Origin: an uncultured Pontibacter sp. | Lineage (GTDB): Bacteria > Bacteroidota > Bacteroidia > Cytophagales > Hymenobacteraceae | Direction of reading: 5' to 3' | NCBI RefSeq assembly: GCF_947492645.1 | Contig: NZ_CANLMZ010000006.1 | Location: forward strand, 248,001 to 312,000 | DNA length: 64,000 nucleotides | In this document: positions 42,324 through 50,317 of the stretch, in pieces | Position numbering within the stretch: the stretch's first letter is position 1 | Layout: each line of letters starts with the position of its first letter | The notes under the pieces: model-generated | Seen by the model: the letters and a program-made list of their open reading frames with translations, nothing else | Told to the model about the DNA's origin: nothing | Database searches by the model: none | Position numbers and translations under genes: made by a program

Positions 42324-42812
42324 ATGTCCGTTATAGGAATTACTTCAAGTTTTTTTAGGCAAAGGCTTATAAGCCCGATAGCAAACCTGCTGAAGCAGGG
42401 CATGACGCCCCATAAACTTGCCGTAACTGTTGCCTTAGGCACGGTAGTGGGAGTGGTGCCTGCCTTTGGGCTTACCACCGTTTTAGGAACAGCTCTTGCC
42501 GCCCGATTCCGGTTGAACATTGCGGCCACTATACTTATAAGTTACCTCATGCAGCCGCTTCAACTGCTGCTGATTATACCTTTTGCCAGGTTAGGCGTTT
42601 TTATATTTGGGCTACAGGAGCTGCGCTTTTCCCTTGACGAAATGACAAGTATGTTCCAGGCAGATTGGTTAATGGCCTTAGACCTGCTATGGAAGGCGAA
42701 CCTGGCAGCCGTTGCATGTTGGGCGCTACTTGCCTTGCCAATCGGAGGGCTTTTATACTTGCTTTCTCTTCCGCTACTAATAAAGTTCCTGCCAAAGCCT
42801 GTGCAGGCTTAG
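42324..42812 (+). CDS. DUF2062 membrane protein
   Basis: 162 residues from the ATG at 42324; the open frame extends back to 42258 but that part is Ser/Asn-rich and not part of the family. FFRQRLISPIANLLKQGMTP followed by HKLAVTVALGTVVGVVPAFG is the DUF2062 signature, with about three or four hydrophobic segments. In other bacteria the domain occurs alone or fused to glycosyltransferases; its biochemical role is unknown. Confidence 0.85.
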   Translation: MSVIGITSSFFRQRLISPIANLLKQGMTPHKLAVTVALGTVVGVVPAFGLTTVLGTALAARFRLNIAATILISYLMQPLQLLLIIPFARLGVFIFGLQELRFSLDEMTSMFQADWLMALDLLWKANLAAVACWALLALPIGGLLYLLSLPLLIKFLPKPVQA

Positions 42813-42926
42813 TATAGCTTTCTCAGGCTGGTCAATTCAATTAACTAATTTCCTCAAAAAGTGGGCGTTACCTTGCTATTGGGATAGTGATTTGATGAAT
42901 ACCTTCTGAGCCAAGGTATTTAAAGC

Positions 42927-42962
42927 ACAAAGGCCAACCTCTGTTTAGGGGCTGGCCTTTGT
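42927..42962. terminator. Hairpin terminator
   Basis: ACAAAGGCCA (42927-42936) pairs with TGGCCTTTGT (42953-42962). It sits between the convergent DUF2062 (+) and OmpA (-) genes, 20 bp past the OmpA stop. Confidence 0.75.
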
Positions 42963-42981
42963 ATAAGTATAAATTCTGAGC

Positions 42982-43860
42982 TTAGGTTGTCTCTAAGATC
43001 TGGAACAGCTCATCCAGTTTCGGAGTAAGTATAATCTCAGTACGGCGGTTCTTCTGGCGGGCTTCTTTTGTTTTAGCCTCATCCAATGGCACGTACAGCG
43101 ATCGGCCGGAAGGGGTAACGCGTGTTGGGTCTACACCTGCAGTTGTTAAGATACGGGTAATCTCAGTAGCGCGTAGCACGCTCAGGTCCCAGTTATCCTG
43201 CATGCCTACTGTGCCTCTTGCAATCGGCACATCATCGGTATGGCCTTCAATAAGTACGTTTACATCTTTCTGCTCTTTAAGCACCGATGCCAACTTACGA
43301 AGCGCATCTACTCCCTTAGGGTCCACTTTGGTAGAGCCGGAGTTAAATAACAGCTGCTCAGCAAGGCTTACGTATACTTTGCCGTTGCGCACATCAATGG
43401 TCAGGTCTTTATCGTTAAAGCCAAGCAGGGCATTAGTTACTTTATTGCGTAGGTTGGCTACGGCTCTTTCTTTTTCATCCAGGATGCGCTGCAGCTCTGC
43501 CAGGCGCTGCTCACGGGCCTTCAGGTCGGCGTTAAGGCGCTCGATCTGCGATTTGCTCATGTTCAGGTTTTCGCCTAGTGTTTTTCCTTCCTTCAAGGCT
43601 TTTGCTAAACTCTGCTGGTACTCCAGTTTCTGCTGTTCCAGTTCAGCTTGTGCCTGCTCCAGACTTGCTTTTTCTTCTTCCAGAAGTGCTTTTTGCTGCT
43701 CCAGGCTCAGTTTCTGCTTTTCAAGGTCAGCTTTTTCAACTTCAAGGGTGTTCTTGCGGCTCATCAGGTCGTCGTACTTTTTCTTCGACACTACGCAAGA
43801 CGAAAGCGACATACTTCCTGCCAAAAGGAAAACCGACGCTCTTAGTAAATTCTTTTTCAT
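42982..43860 (-). CDS. OmpA-family peptidoglycan-binding lipoprotein with coiled coil
   Basis: 292 residues. The lipoprotein signal ends at Cys in SMSLSSC (about 22). Residues 30-145 form a long coiled coil with an 8-residue-like repeat (SLEQQKALLEEEKASLEQAQ) rich in Glu, Gln and Leu. The C-terminal OmpA domain (about 160-285) contains LLFNSGSTKVDPKGVDALRK, VLIEGHTDDVPI, NWDLSVLRATEI and RQKNRRTEIIL, with the Asp and Arg that bind diaminopimelate. It probably tethers the outer membrane to peptidoglycan. Downstream terminator shared with DUF2062. Confidence 0.92.
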   Translation of the reverse strand: MKKNLLRASVFLLAGSMSLSSCVVSKKKYDDLMSRKNTLEVEKADLEKQKLSLEQQKALLEEEKASLEQAQAELEQQKLEYQQSLAKALKEGKTLGENLNMSKSQIERLNADLKAREQRLAELQRILDEKERAVANLRNKVTNALLGFNDKDLTIDVRNGKVYVSLAEQLLFNSGSTKVDPKGVDALRKLASVLKEQKDVNVLIEGHTDDVPIARGTVGMQDNWDLSVLRATEITRILTTAGVDPTRVTPSGRSLYVPLDEAKTKEARQKNRRTEIILTPKLDELFQILETT

Positions 43861-43959
43861 AAGGGATTATACTTTGGCTATTTGATTACAAGGCTAAGGA
43901 ACAAATATAGTAAAATATGCTTGCGGACCCGGGAAAAACGGAATTATTTATACTGTAAC

Positions 43960-44823
43960 TCAGAACATTGACAGCTGCTCCGGCTGTGGTTCAATCTGTA
44001 CTTGGTTTCGTGCAGCTTCCCATCCGATCATGGCCATTTTGCGTTCGCTGCCCCAGCGGTATTCCCCTATGCCTCCTATACTTTTAATAACCCGGTGGCA
44101 AGGTATCAGGAAGGCAATCGGGTTGCTGCCAATGGCCGTACCCACAGCCCTGCTGGCGGTTGGTTGCCCGATTTGCTGCGCCAGGCTGGCATAGGAGGTA
44201 AGGCAGCCTTCGGGTATGCGAAGCAGCGCCTCCCATACTTTAAGCTGAAATGGAGTGCCCTGCAAGTGTAGTCGTATTTTAGCTGCGGGTTGCTGTTGCG
44301 TGCGCTGGAAAAAGACCTGTACCTGCTCGTGCTGCGCATCCAAAGCATTAACCAATTCGGCTTTAGGCCATGTTTGCCGTAGTTCTACCAGGGCGGCAGC
44401 CTGGTCCCTGAAAAAATGCAGGTGGCATATACCTTTAGGGGTAGAGGCAACGATATAATTGCCGAACGGGCAGCTGTTTATACTATACTTTAATTGTAAC
44501 TGCTGGCCCAATTGTTTAAAAGTACCCGGTGTGATGCCTTCTATACTTAGAAATAAATCATGCAGGCGGCTGGTGCTTGATAAGCACGAGCACTCAGCTG
44601 CTTCGGCAAGACTGACTGTTTTAGCCATTACCGCTTTGGCGTGCTGCAGCGTGAGGTACTGCAAAAACTTTTTGGGACTCACACCGGCCCATTCTGTAAA
44701 TACCCGCTGAAAGTGGAACGGGCTCATGCAGGCATGGCCTGCCAGTTCTTCCAGGTTGGGCTGGCGAAGCGCATTTGCCCTGATGTACGCCAAGGCGGCG
44801 GCTACAGTCTGGTAATGGTTCAT
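43960..44823 (-). CDS. Ada-like AraC-OGT fusion: methylated-DNA--protein-cysteine methyltransferase
   Basis: 287 residues. The N-terminal 105 form an AraC HTH (NLEELAGHACMSPFHFQRVF, SRLHDLFLSIEGITPGTF). The C-terminal part is an O6-alkylguanine-DNA alkyltransferase with active site FLIPCHRVIKSIGGIGEYRW (PCHRV) and helix-turn-helix CLTSYASLAQQIGQPTASRA. It repairs O6-methylguanine by irreversible transfer to the Cys. The Ada zinc domain that senses methyl phosphotriesters (Cys38 in E. coli) is absent, so if it activates its own gene the signal must come from elsewhere. Length suits the two-domain Ada-like class. Confidence 0.9.
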   Translation of the reverse strand: MNHYQTVAAALAYIRANALRQPNLEELAGHACMSPFHFQRVFTEWAGVSPKKFLQYLTLQHAKAVMAKTVSLAEAAECSCLSSTSRLHDLFLSIEGITPGTFKQLGQQLQLKYSINSCPFGNYIVASTPKGICHLHFFRDQAAALVELRQTWPKAELVNALDAQHEQVQVFFQRTQQQPAAKIRLHLQGTPFQLKVWEALLRIPEGCLTSYASLAQQIGQPTASRAVGTAIGSNPIAFLIPCHRVIKSIGGIGEYRWGSERKMAMIGWEAARNQVQIEPQPEQLSMF

Positions 44824-44910
44824 GTTCTATGTATGTTGTTGCTGCATTAAAAGTCAGAAAAGGCCCGCTAACTGGCAACCCGAAACTTGCTAAAATGCCT
44901 GCAACGAAAA

Positions 44911-44930
44911 ACCCCGGTTTGTGCCGGGGC
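44911..44930 (-). terminator. Hairpin terminator of the TPR gene
   Basis: ACCCCGG (44911-44917) and CCGGGGC (44924-44930) form a 6-bp GC stem. On the minus strand it is followed by TTTTTCG, just past the stop of the TPR gene at 44943. Confidence 0.7.
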
Positions 44931-44942
44931 TTTGTTTTATTT

Positions 44943-45665
44943 TTAATTTACTATTTCAGCTGTGTCTGATGACCGGAAGAAGCCTTGTGGATCTGGCATT
45001 TTCTCAACCAGTTCGGAAATGTAGGCGTAATCGATCACGGTCATGTTTAGCATGCGGCTTTTGTGCAGGTAGTCCCATGCATCGGTATACTTCTTCTCAT
45101 AGAACTTAATTACCGATGTATTGTAAAGCACATAAGCGTTTTGTGGCTCTGCTGCCAAGGCCTCCGTTACAAAACCATTTGCTTTTTTCAGGTTCTTTTT
45201 CTTTTTATCCTTTTTGTAGATAGACAGGTAAGAAGTGGCAAGGTCTGAAAGGATCATGGCGTTTTTTGGGTCTAAGGCTTGTGCCTTTTCGTAGTACGTG
45301 ATTGCGTCTTTGTCGCTACCTTTGGCAGCGCTTATCAAACCAAATGCCCAATAAGTGTCTTTATTGTTTGGGTTAAGCAGCCAGGCGAGGTTAAAGCGGT
45401 ACATAGCTGTATCTACCTGTCCTTCGTTGTAATAATCCCAGCCGCGCTCCATAAAAAACTGGCTGGCTTCCTGGCGGTTAGTAAAGCTTTTGTCACAACT
45501 TGTCAGAAACCGTTCATCTTTTTTCTGTTGCTCCTCGGTCTTAGCTTTGTTGCCAAACATGGGTAGTACCAGGTAGCTTTGTTCCGTTTGCTGCTCCTGG
45601 GCAAAACTTAAGTTGGCGGCAAACAGCACCGCAGCAAAGGCAAATAATATTCTTCTCATCTTCAA
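44943..45665 (-). CDS. Exported TPR-repeat protein
   Basis: 240 residues with a signal peptide (about 1-22, FAAVLFAANLSFAQ). At least three tetratricopeptide-type repeats follow: GWDYYNEGQVDTAMYRFNLA, DAITYYEKAQALDPKN, and ANGFVTEALAAEPQNAYVLY. TPR domains mediate protein contacts; no enzyme domain is present. It is a clear paralogue of the next gene (45734-46462), with the same order of repeats and an equivalent AW..L(H)KS motif (DAWDYLHKSRMLN). Its own terminator lies just downstream. Function unknown. Confidence 0.8.
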   Translation of the reverse strand: MKMRRILFAFAAVLFAANLSFAQEQQTEQSYLVLPMFGNKAKTEEQQKKDERFLTSCDKSFTNRQEASQFFMERGWDYYNEGQVDTAMYRFNLAWLLNPNNKDTYWAFGLISAAKGSDKDAITYYEKAQALDPKNAMILSDLATSYLSIYKKDKKKKNLKKANGFVTEALAAEPQNAYVLYNTSVIKFYEKKYTDAWDYLHKSRMLNMTVIDYAYISELVEKMPDPQGFFRSSDTAEIVN

Positions 45666-45733
45666 AAAGGTAGGTTAGTGTTACGATACCTGCAACGCTA
45701 TAAATTTAAGCTAACGGTACTTTAATAGCAAAC

Positions 45734-46462
45734 TTAATGTACCATTGCACGGGTATAAACGCCTTTGGGGTCTTTTTGCTTATCCAGCAGGGCTGCTACA
45801 AAGTTTTTGTCTGCCTCTTTCTTTTTGCCGCCAAGGCTTTTGTGCAGGTAGCTCCAGGCCTGCTCATACTCTTTTAGGTAGTAACTGTTGATGGCCAGTT
45901 TGTAGTAGGCGCCGGCTTGCTTTGGGTTAAGCTTTACAGCTTCCTGCAGTAATTTCCTGCTTTGCAGCAGGTCTTCAGGGTTGCTGGTTGTATAAAAACG
46001 GTTCAGGTGGCTGGTTGCCACATCGGTTAGCAACTGTGGGTTGTTCTTGTCTCTTTCGAGGGCCCGGTAAAGGGTATACAATGCTTTGTCGTGTTCTTTT
46101 TGTTCGCCATACACTTTGCCGTAGCCCCAAAGTATATCGTTATTCGTGCTATCCATTAGCCAGGCGCGGCCAAAGAGGTAAGTTGCAGAGTCTAGTTTTT
46201 GCTCGTTAAAATTGCGCTGGGCCTGCAGTACATAATATTTGCCTGCCATTTTTTTACTTTTAAACCGTTTGGTGTTGTCCTTCAGAAATTTCTGTTGGTT
46301 TGCCTTTTGTGTTGGCGTTTTAGGTTTTTTTACCGGTACTACATCGGCCATGGTCAGTACTGGCTGCTGTGTTACCTGTTGGTTTTCTGTGATGGCATTT
46401 TGAGTGTTGCAGGCACTTATGCCTGCTGTAAGCAACCCAACTGCCACTATCCAATTTCGCAT
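45734..46462 (-). CDS. TPR-repeat lipoprotein, paralogue of the neighbour
   Basis: 242 residues with a lipoprotein signal ending in GISAC (Cys about 18), so it is anchored in a membrane, whereas its paralogue is soluble. The repeats are RNFNEQKLDSATYLFGRAWL, HDKALYTLYRALERDKN and LLQEAVKLNPKQAGAYYKLA. YEQAWSYLHKSLGGKKK matches DAWDYLHKS of the downstream protein. Tandem duplication is evident. The 68-bp gap to the neighbour makes cotranscription likely. Function unknown. Confidence 0.8.
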   Translation of the reverse strand: MRNWIVAVGLLTAGISACNTQNAITENQQVTQQPVLTMADVVPVKKPKTPTQKANQQKFLKDNTKRFKSKKMAGKYYVLQAQRNFNEQKLDSATYLFGRAWLMDSTNNDILWGYGKVYGEQKEHDKALYTLYRALERDKNNPQLLTDVATSHLNRFYTTSNPEDLLQSRKLLQEAVKLNPKQAGAYYKLAINSYYLKEYEQAWSYLHKSLGGKKKEADKNFVAALLDKQKDPKGVYTRAMVH

Positions 46463-46550
46463 GCTCTTTTACTTTGGTTTTGGCTTGTAACGTTTGGCCT
46501 GCAGAAATAGTGCTTTTACATCCGGTTATGCCAGCGTAAAACTTATTTGC

Positions 46551-46590
46551 GACAATTGGCGTTTTTATTATGACAAAGTTCGTATATTTG
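46551..46590 (+). promoter_or_regulatory. Promoter and candidate operator of the RES/Xre system
   Basis: TATATTTG (46583-46590) matches the Bacteroidota -7 consensus TAnnTTTG, 19 bp before the antitoxin start. Two related words, GACAATTGGCG (46551) and GACAAAGTTCG (46572), are 21 bp apart in direct orientation, as expected for a site where the DNA-binding antitoxin could repress its own operon. Confidence 0.45.
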
Positions 46591-46609
46591 GGTATAACAA
46601 ACAGAAACT

Positions 46610-47038
46610 ATGGGACAAGCCTTAGACATTAGAGCAGGACTTAGCTATAAGCTGATTGATGACCGTGATGTATTTATGCTGATAAGCACGGTGCGCGAAG
46701 GCATCAAATATGCACTTTTCCAAAGTATAGCCGATAAAAGTCCCTTCAGCACTACAGAGTGGTCTGGTTTTCTGCACCTCTCTGAGCGCACGTTTCAGCG
46801 TTACAAAAAAGATAAGCGCACCTTTGACCCGCTGCACTCAGAAAAAATACTGGAAATAACTCTTGTCTATAATAAAGGCGTGGAGGTGTTCGGCGACAAA
46901 GCTAATTTTGATGCTTGGCTGGAAGCAAAGAACGTTGCGCTTGGCGGCATCAAACCAAAAGAGCTGCTGGATAACACCTTCGGTATCGGCCTGCTAAAAG
47001 ACGAACTTACACGTATAGAGCACGGCGTTCTGGCATGA
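46610..47038 (+). CDS. Xre/ParS-type antitoxin of a RES system
   Basis: 142 residues. The N-terminal region (about 10-70: EWSGFLHLSERTFQRYKKDK) is a helix-turn-helix of the Xre group and the C-terminal part carries the Xre/MbcA/ParS toxin-binding domain: EITLVYNKGVEVFGDKANFD, then WLEAKNVALGGIKPKELLDN and GIGLLKDELTRIEHGVLA. Antitoxins of this type bind and inhibit the RES toxin and repress the operon. Its stop overlaps the toxin start (ATGA), as is common in this system. Confidence 0.92.
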   Translation: MGQALDIRAGLSYKLIDDRDVFMLISTVREGIKYALFQSIADKSPFSTTEWSGFLHLSERTFQRYKKDKRTFDPLHSEKILEITLVYNKGVEVFGDKANFDAWLEAKNVALGGIKPKELLDNTFGIGLLKDELTRIEHGVLA

Positions 47039-47496
47039 TCGTTTACCGCCTCAGCAGAAGTAAATTCCGAAACGATTTATCTGGCAGAGGAGCAGAGCTG
47101 GCAGGCGGACGCTGGAACAGTAAAGGCACGCCCATGCTTTATACCAGCGAATCCATCGCGCTTTGCACCGTTGAGGTGGCTGTGCACATGCCGCTTGGTA
47201 TCGTGCCGCTGGATTATTACCTGGTGCAAATCCAACTGCCAGATGATGCAGCCATACAGGAGATAAAACTGGAAGACCTGCCGGAAGTATGGAAGACATT
47301 TCCGCATGCCAACGTTACCCAGGAAATTGGCGACAACTTTGTAATAGAAGGGCAGCACCTCATACTTAAAGTACCATCTGCCACGGTTCAAGGCAACCAC
47401 AACTATCTCGTTAATCCCCGCCATCCTGAGTTCAGCAAAATAAAGGTAATAGGCGCAGAGCCATTTGAGTTTGATAAGCGGCTTTTTGTGAAGTAG
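47035..47496 (+). CDS. RES-domain NAD+ phosphorylase toxin
   Basis: 153 residues. Family motifs: MIVYRLSRSKFRNDLSGRGA, then AGGRWNSKGTPMLYTSESIA followed by CTVEVAVHM (the R, Y and E of the active site), and KVPSATVQGNHNYLVNPRHP (the conserved Ser). RES toxins consume NAD+ by phosphorolysis or hydrolysis and halt growth until the Xre partner restores inhibition. All key residues are present, so it is probably active. It overlaps the antitoxin gene by 4 bp. Confidence 0.93.
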   Translation: MIVYRLSRSKFRNDLSGRGAELAGGRWNSKGTPMLYTSESIALCTVEVAVHMPLGIVPLDYYLVQIQLPDDAAIQEIKLEDLPEVWKTFPHANVTQEIGDNFVIEGQHLILKVPSATVQGNHNYLVNPRHPEFSKIKVIGAEPFEFDKRLFVK

Positions 47497-47552
47497 TAGG
47501 GCCGGTGTGCTTTTACTGTGGAGCTATACTTTTGAGGCCTCGCTCAAGTCAT

Positions 47553-48101
47553 TTAATTAAACCGTTCGTGCAGATGAGTTGTTTTGATGCGCCAATAATA
47601 AAACTTATCGGTTTGCCGGCTCAGCGTGAAGCCATTTTTCTGGAGCACACGGATAGAGGCTTTATTATTTTGAGCAGTCTCAGCCATAACTGTTTTAATG
47701 CGTGGCTGCATATTTGCCCACTCCAGGAAAGCCTTGACTACTTTCGTCATCCAGCCTTTGCCTTCGTAGCGGGGGTATACCCCATAACCTATCTCAATCT
47801 CGCCTTCAGCGTCAGGGCCTTTTTTTATAAGCAAATCTGCAACTACACGGTTCATGTCTTTTGAGACAGCCAGCCAGCGGGTACAAAAAACGGCATCTGC
47901 GGGTAAGGCATTGCGCAGCCTCGGGAGTATATACTTGTCGTTAAGGTTTTGCAGTACTTTCGGATTAAACAGCTCGTTGTCGCGCACGCCCAGGCTTATC
48001 GTCACTTTCTCCGGGTTTTCGTTGAAGTTCTCCATCTGCTCGAGCGTGAGCGGGTAAAGTATGATTTCGTCTGTTTCGATTGCAGCCAGGGTTGTTTCCA
48101 T
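47553..48101 (-). CDS. GNAT family N-acetyltransferase
   Basis: 182 residues. The acetyl-CoA-binding region is IGYGVYPRYEGKGWMTKVVK (the Q/RxxGxG/A type loop is altered to RYEGKGW). AETAQNNKASIRVLQKNGFT is the usual helix after it. This resembles RimJ/RimL-type acetyltransferases. The acceptor is unknown. Convergent with the RES toxin gene, separated by 56 bp. Confidence 0.85.
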   Translation of the reverse strand: METTLAAIETDEIILYPLTLEQMENFNENPEKVTISLGVRDNELFNPKVLQNLNDKYILPRLRNALPADAVFCTRWLAVSKDMNRVVADLLIKKGPDAEGEIEIGYGVYPRYEGKGWMTKVVKAFLEWANMQPRIKTVMAETAQNNKASIRVLQKNGFTLSRQTDKFYYWRIKTTHLHERFN

Positions 48102-48171
48102 AGTATAACCTTAGAGATGAAGTATACGATGCAAAGTATAAATATAAGGCAGCTTGTGTAAAAATTAAAAA

Positions 48172-48197
48172 GCCACCGCAGTTAAACACCGGGTGGC
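48172..48197 (-). terminator. Weak hairpin, possible terminator of the M1 peptidase gene
   Basis: GCCACC (48172-48177) pairs with GGTGGC (48192-48197), flanked by A and T runs with one unpaired base. It lies 48 bp beyond the stop of the peptidase gene, in an otherwise AT-rich gap. Confidence 0.5.
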
Positions 48198-48244
48198 CTT
48201 TTATGCAATGCGCCAAGTATAAATAAAGTGCTTGCTAAACAGGG

Positions 48245-50128
48245 CTAATTTGCCTGCTGCTTTACTTCATACGTATTGTTGCTTTTGTTACTGTCTGGTG
48301 TGTAAGTGCCTTTTAGCTCTAGTTTTTTTACCAGTTTGGCAGGCTTAAAAGTAAGCGAGGTAGTTTTATTGCCCTTTTCCCAAACCGATACATCCTTGTG
48401 CATTGTCGTGGTGGTGCCATCGGTGTAGGTTATCACCAGGTCAACGGGTACTGGTTTGCTGCCAAGGGCTTCCACCGTTACATCATACATCCCAGCCTGC
48501 TCTTTTACTGCTGCGATGGCCAGGTCAGGGTAGCCGCTATCGAAAAACCAGCGTTGCCAGAACCAGTTTAGGTTACGGCCGGAAGCGGTGTTGATAGCAT
48601 TGAAAAAGTCGAAAGGTTGCGGGTGCTTGCCGTTCCATTGGCTGATGTAGAAGTGCAGCGCTTTCTCAAACTGCTCCTCGCCCAACAGGTCGCGCACATA
48701 CAGATAACCCAAGGCCGGCTTCGGATATGAGTTCAGGAACATAGTAGTGCCGTTTTGCTGCGTGGTAAGGGTGGAGATCGGTAAATCTATCTCGGTGCCG
48801 GCAACTGCTCCGTAAGGTGCTACGCCATAATCATCTGTTATACTTGGGTCGATGATCGGGGTGATCAGCCATTCGCCCATGGTAGCCCAGCCTTCATCCA
48901 TCCAGCCATACTTTGTTTCATTGGTGCCCATGTAAAATGGAAACATAGCATGAAAAATCTCATGGTCTGTCAGCATGATCGTCTCGGCACGGTCCTCTAT
49001 GGGGTTATCGTTTACCATCATCGGGTACTCCATCTGCGCCAACCCCTGAAAAACTGTTATGTGCGAGTAAGGGAATGGCCATTTCGGGAAGTTGTAGCTC
49101 ATGGCTTCCACGGTTTTACGCCCAAAATCCACTACTTCATAAAAATCTTTTTGCTTTGGCAGGAAAGCGGCATCCACACGGGTGCGGCGCTTTGTTTTAG
49201 GGTCTACCACCAAACTAGTCGATTTCCACATATAACGGTCGCTGGTGGCAAAGGCAAAATCTATCACGTTTTTAGCTTCATACTTCCAGGTGTTCGTCGC
49301 GTTTTGTGCGGTAACGTCTTTTCGGACAAGGTCGGTGCTGTCGATGATCGTGATGATGGCATCCTTCTTTTCGGCCTGCTCCAGGCGCTTCACGTACTTT
49401 TTCTGCAGTACTTCTTTGACATTCATTAAGTCGCCGGTTGCCCATACTATATGGTTTTTCGGCACCGTAACCTCAAATTTAAAGTTGCTGAAGTCGTTGT
49501 AAAATTCCTGAGAGCCGTTGTAAGGCGTACGGTTCCAGCCGTCAATATCATCGTACACAGCCACTCTCGGGAAGAAGTAGGCAATAAAGTGCGAGCCTTC
49601 GTCTACCTGTCCGGTGCGGTTATGCGAGCCTTTGTTTAAAGTATAGCTGTAAGTAATGCTTATACTTGCCTTTGCCTTAGGAGCAAGCGCATTTATACTT
49701 ACTGGCAGGTTTGTGCCATCAACTCTAAGTTTGCTAACATCTTCAGTCTTGCCGTTTAAGCTAAATTGCTGTATGTGCACACCATCAGTAACATCGTCGG
49801 GGTTTATACTTCGGGCACGGGCAACCCCTTTTTTGTAAAAGTTGGGGTAAAGCTTAAACCAGATTTGTTTTAAAGTATCGGGGCTGTTGTTGCTGTACTC
49901 AATGTTTACAGTACCCGAGAGCAGGCGGGTGGCAGGGTTAAAACTAAGCTTAATGTCGTAGTCTGCTGCATTTTGCCAGTAGTTCTGTCCGGGGCGTCCA
50001 TCGGCGGCGCGGGTGCCGTTTTCGTAAGCCTTTTGGATGTTGCGCGGCATCTGCAGTTCGGTTTGGGCAAAACCCTGCAAGCCGAAGAGCAGCAAAACAG
50101 CCGCTAACGTAGTTTTTATGTTTAGCAT
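48245..50128 (-). CDS. M1-family metallopeptidase (aminopeptidase N-like), exported
   Basis: 627 residues from the ATG at 50128 (MLNIKTTLAAVLLLFGLQGF, signal peptide to about 24); a longer frame to 50152 lacks a better signal. The zinc site is DHEIFHAMFPFYMG (HExxH, near residue 385) with the third ligand in KYGWMDEGWATMGEW, where E follows WMD. The N-terminal jelly-roll region has NYWQNAADYDIKLSFNPATR. M1 enzymes remove N-terminal residues from peptides. The GxMEN exopeptidase motif is replaced by QMEYPMMVND, so exopeptidase specificity may differ. Exported to periplasm or surface. Confidence 0.9.
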   Translation of the reverse strand: MLNIKTTLAAVLLLFGLQGFAQTELQMPRNIQKAYENGTRAADGRPGQNYWQNAADYDIKLSFNPATRLLSGTVNIEYSNNSPDTLKQIWFKLYPNFYKKGVARARSINPDDVTDGVHIQQFSLNGKTEDVSKLRVDGTNLPVSINALAPKAKASISITYSYTLNKGSHNRTGQVDEGSHFIAYFFPRVAVYDDIDGWNRTPYNGSQEFYNDFSNFKFEVTVPKNHIVWATGDLMNVKEVLQKKYVKRLEQAEKKDAIITIIDSTDLVRKDVTAQNATNTWKYEAKNVIDFAFATSDRYMWKSTSLVVDPKTKRRTRVDAAFLPKQKDFYEVVDFGRKTVEAMSYNFPKWPFPYSHITVFQGLAQMEYPMMVNDNPIEDRAETIMLTDHEIFHAMFPFYMGTNETKYGWMDEGWATMGEWLITPIIDPSITDDYGVAPYGAVAGTEIDLPISTLTTQQNGTTMFLNSYPKPALGYLYVRDLLGEEQFEKALHFYISQWNGKHPQPFDFFNAINTASGRNLNWFWQRWFFDSGYPDLAIAAVKEQAGMYDVTVEALGSKPVPVDLVITYTDGTTTTMHKDVSVWEKGNKTTSLTFKPAKLVKKLELKGTYTPDSNKSNNTYEVKQQAN

Positions 50129-50261
50129 GTAAAAAAGGTATTTTAAATGCAAAGTAAGGCTTTTTTGCGAAGTTGCAGTCGCAATACCACATGCTTCTGT
50201 TCTCTATTGTTGCAGGTGCAGGTGTAGCCACAGGACAAGCACTTTCCGTGAAATAGAAACA

Positions 50262-50297
50262 AAAAATGCCGCTGTACATGTATACAGCGGCATTTTT
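50262..50297. terminator. Hairpin terminator
   Basis: AAAAATGCCGCTGTA (50262-50276) pairs perfectly with TACAGCGGCATTTTT (50283-50297) over a 6-nt loop. It lies 21 bp past the stop of the small barrel gene (minus strand) and within the promoter side of the M1 gene. Confidence 0.88.
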
Positions 50298-50317
50298 AAA
50301 TAATAAGCCTTATGCTT

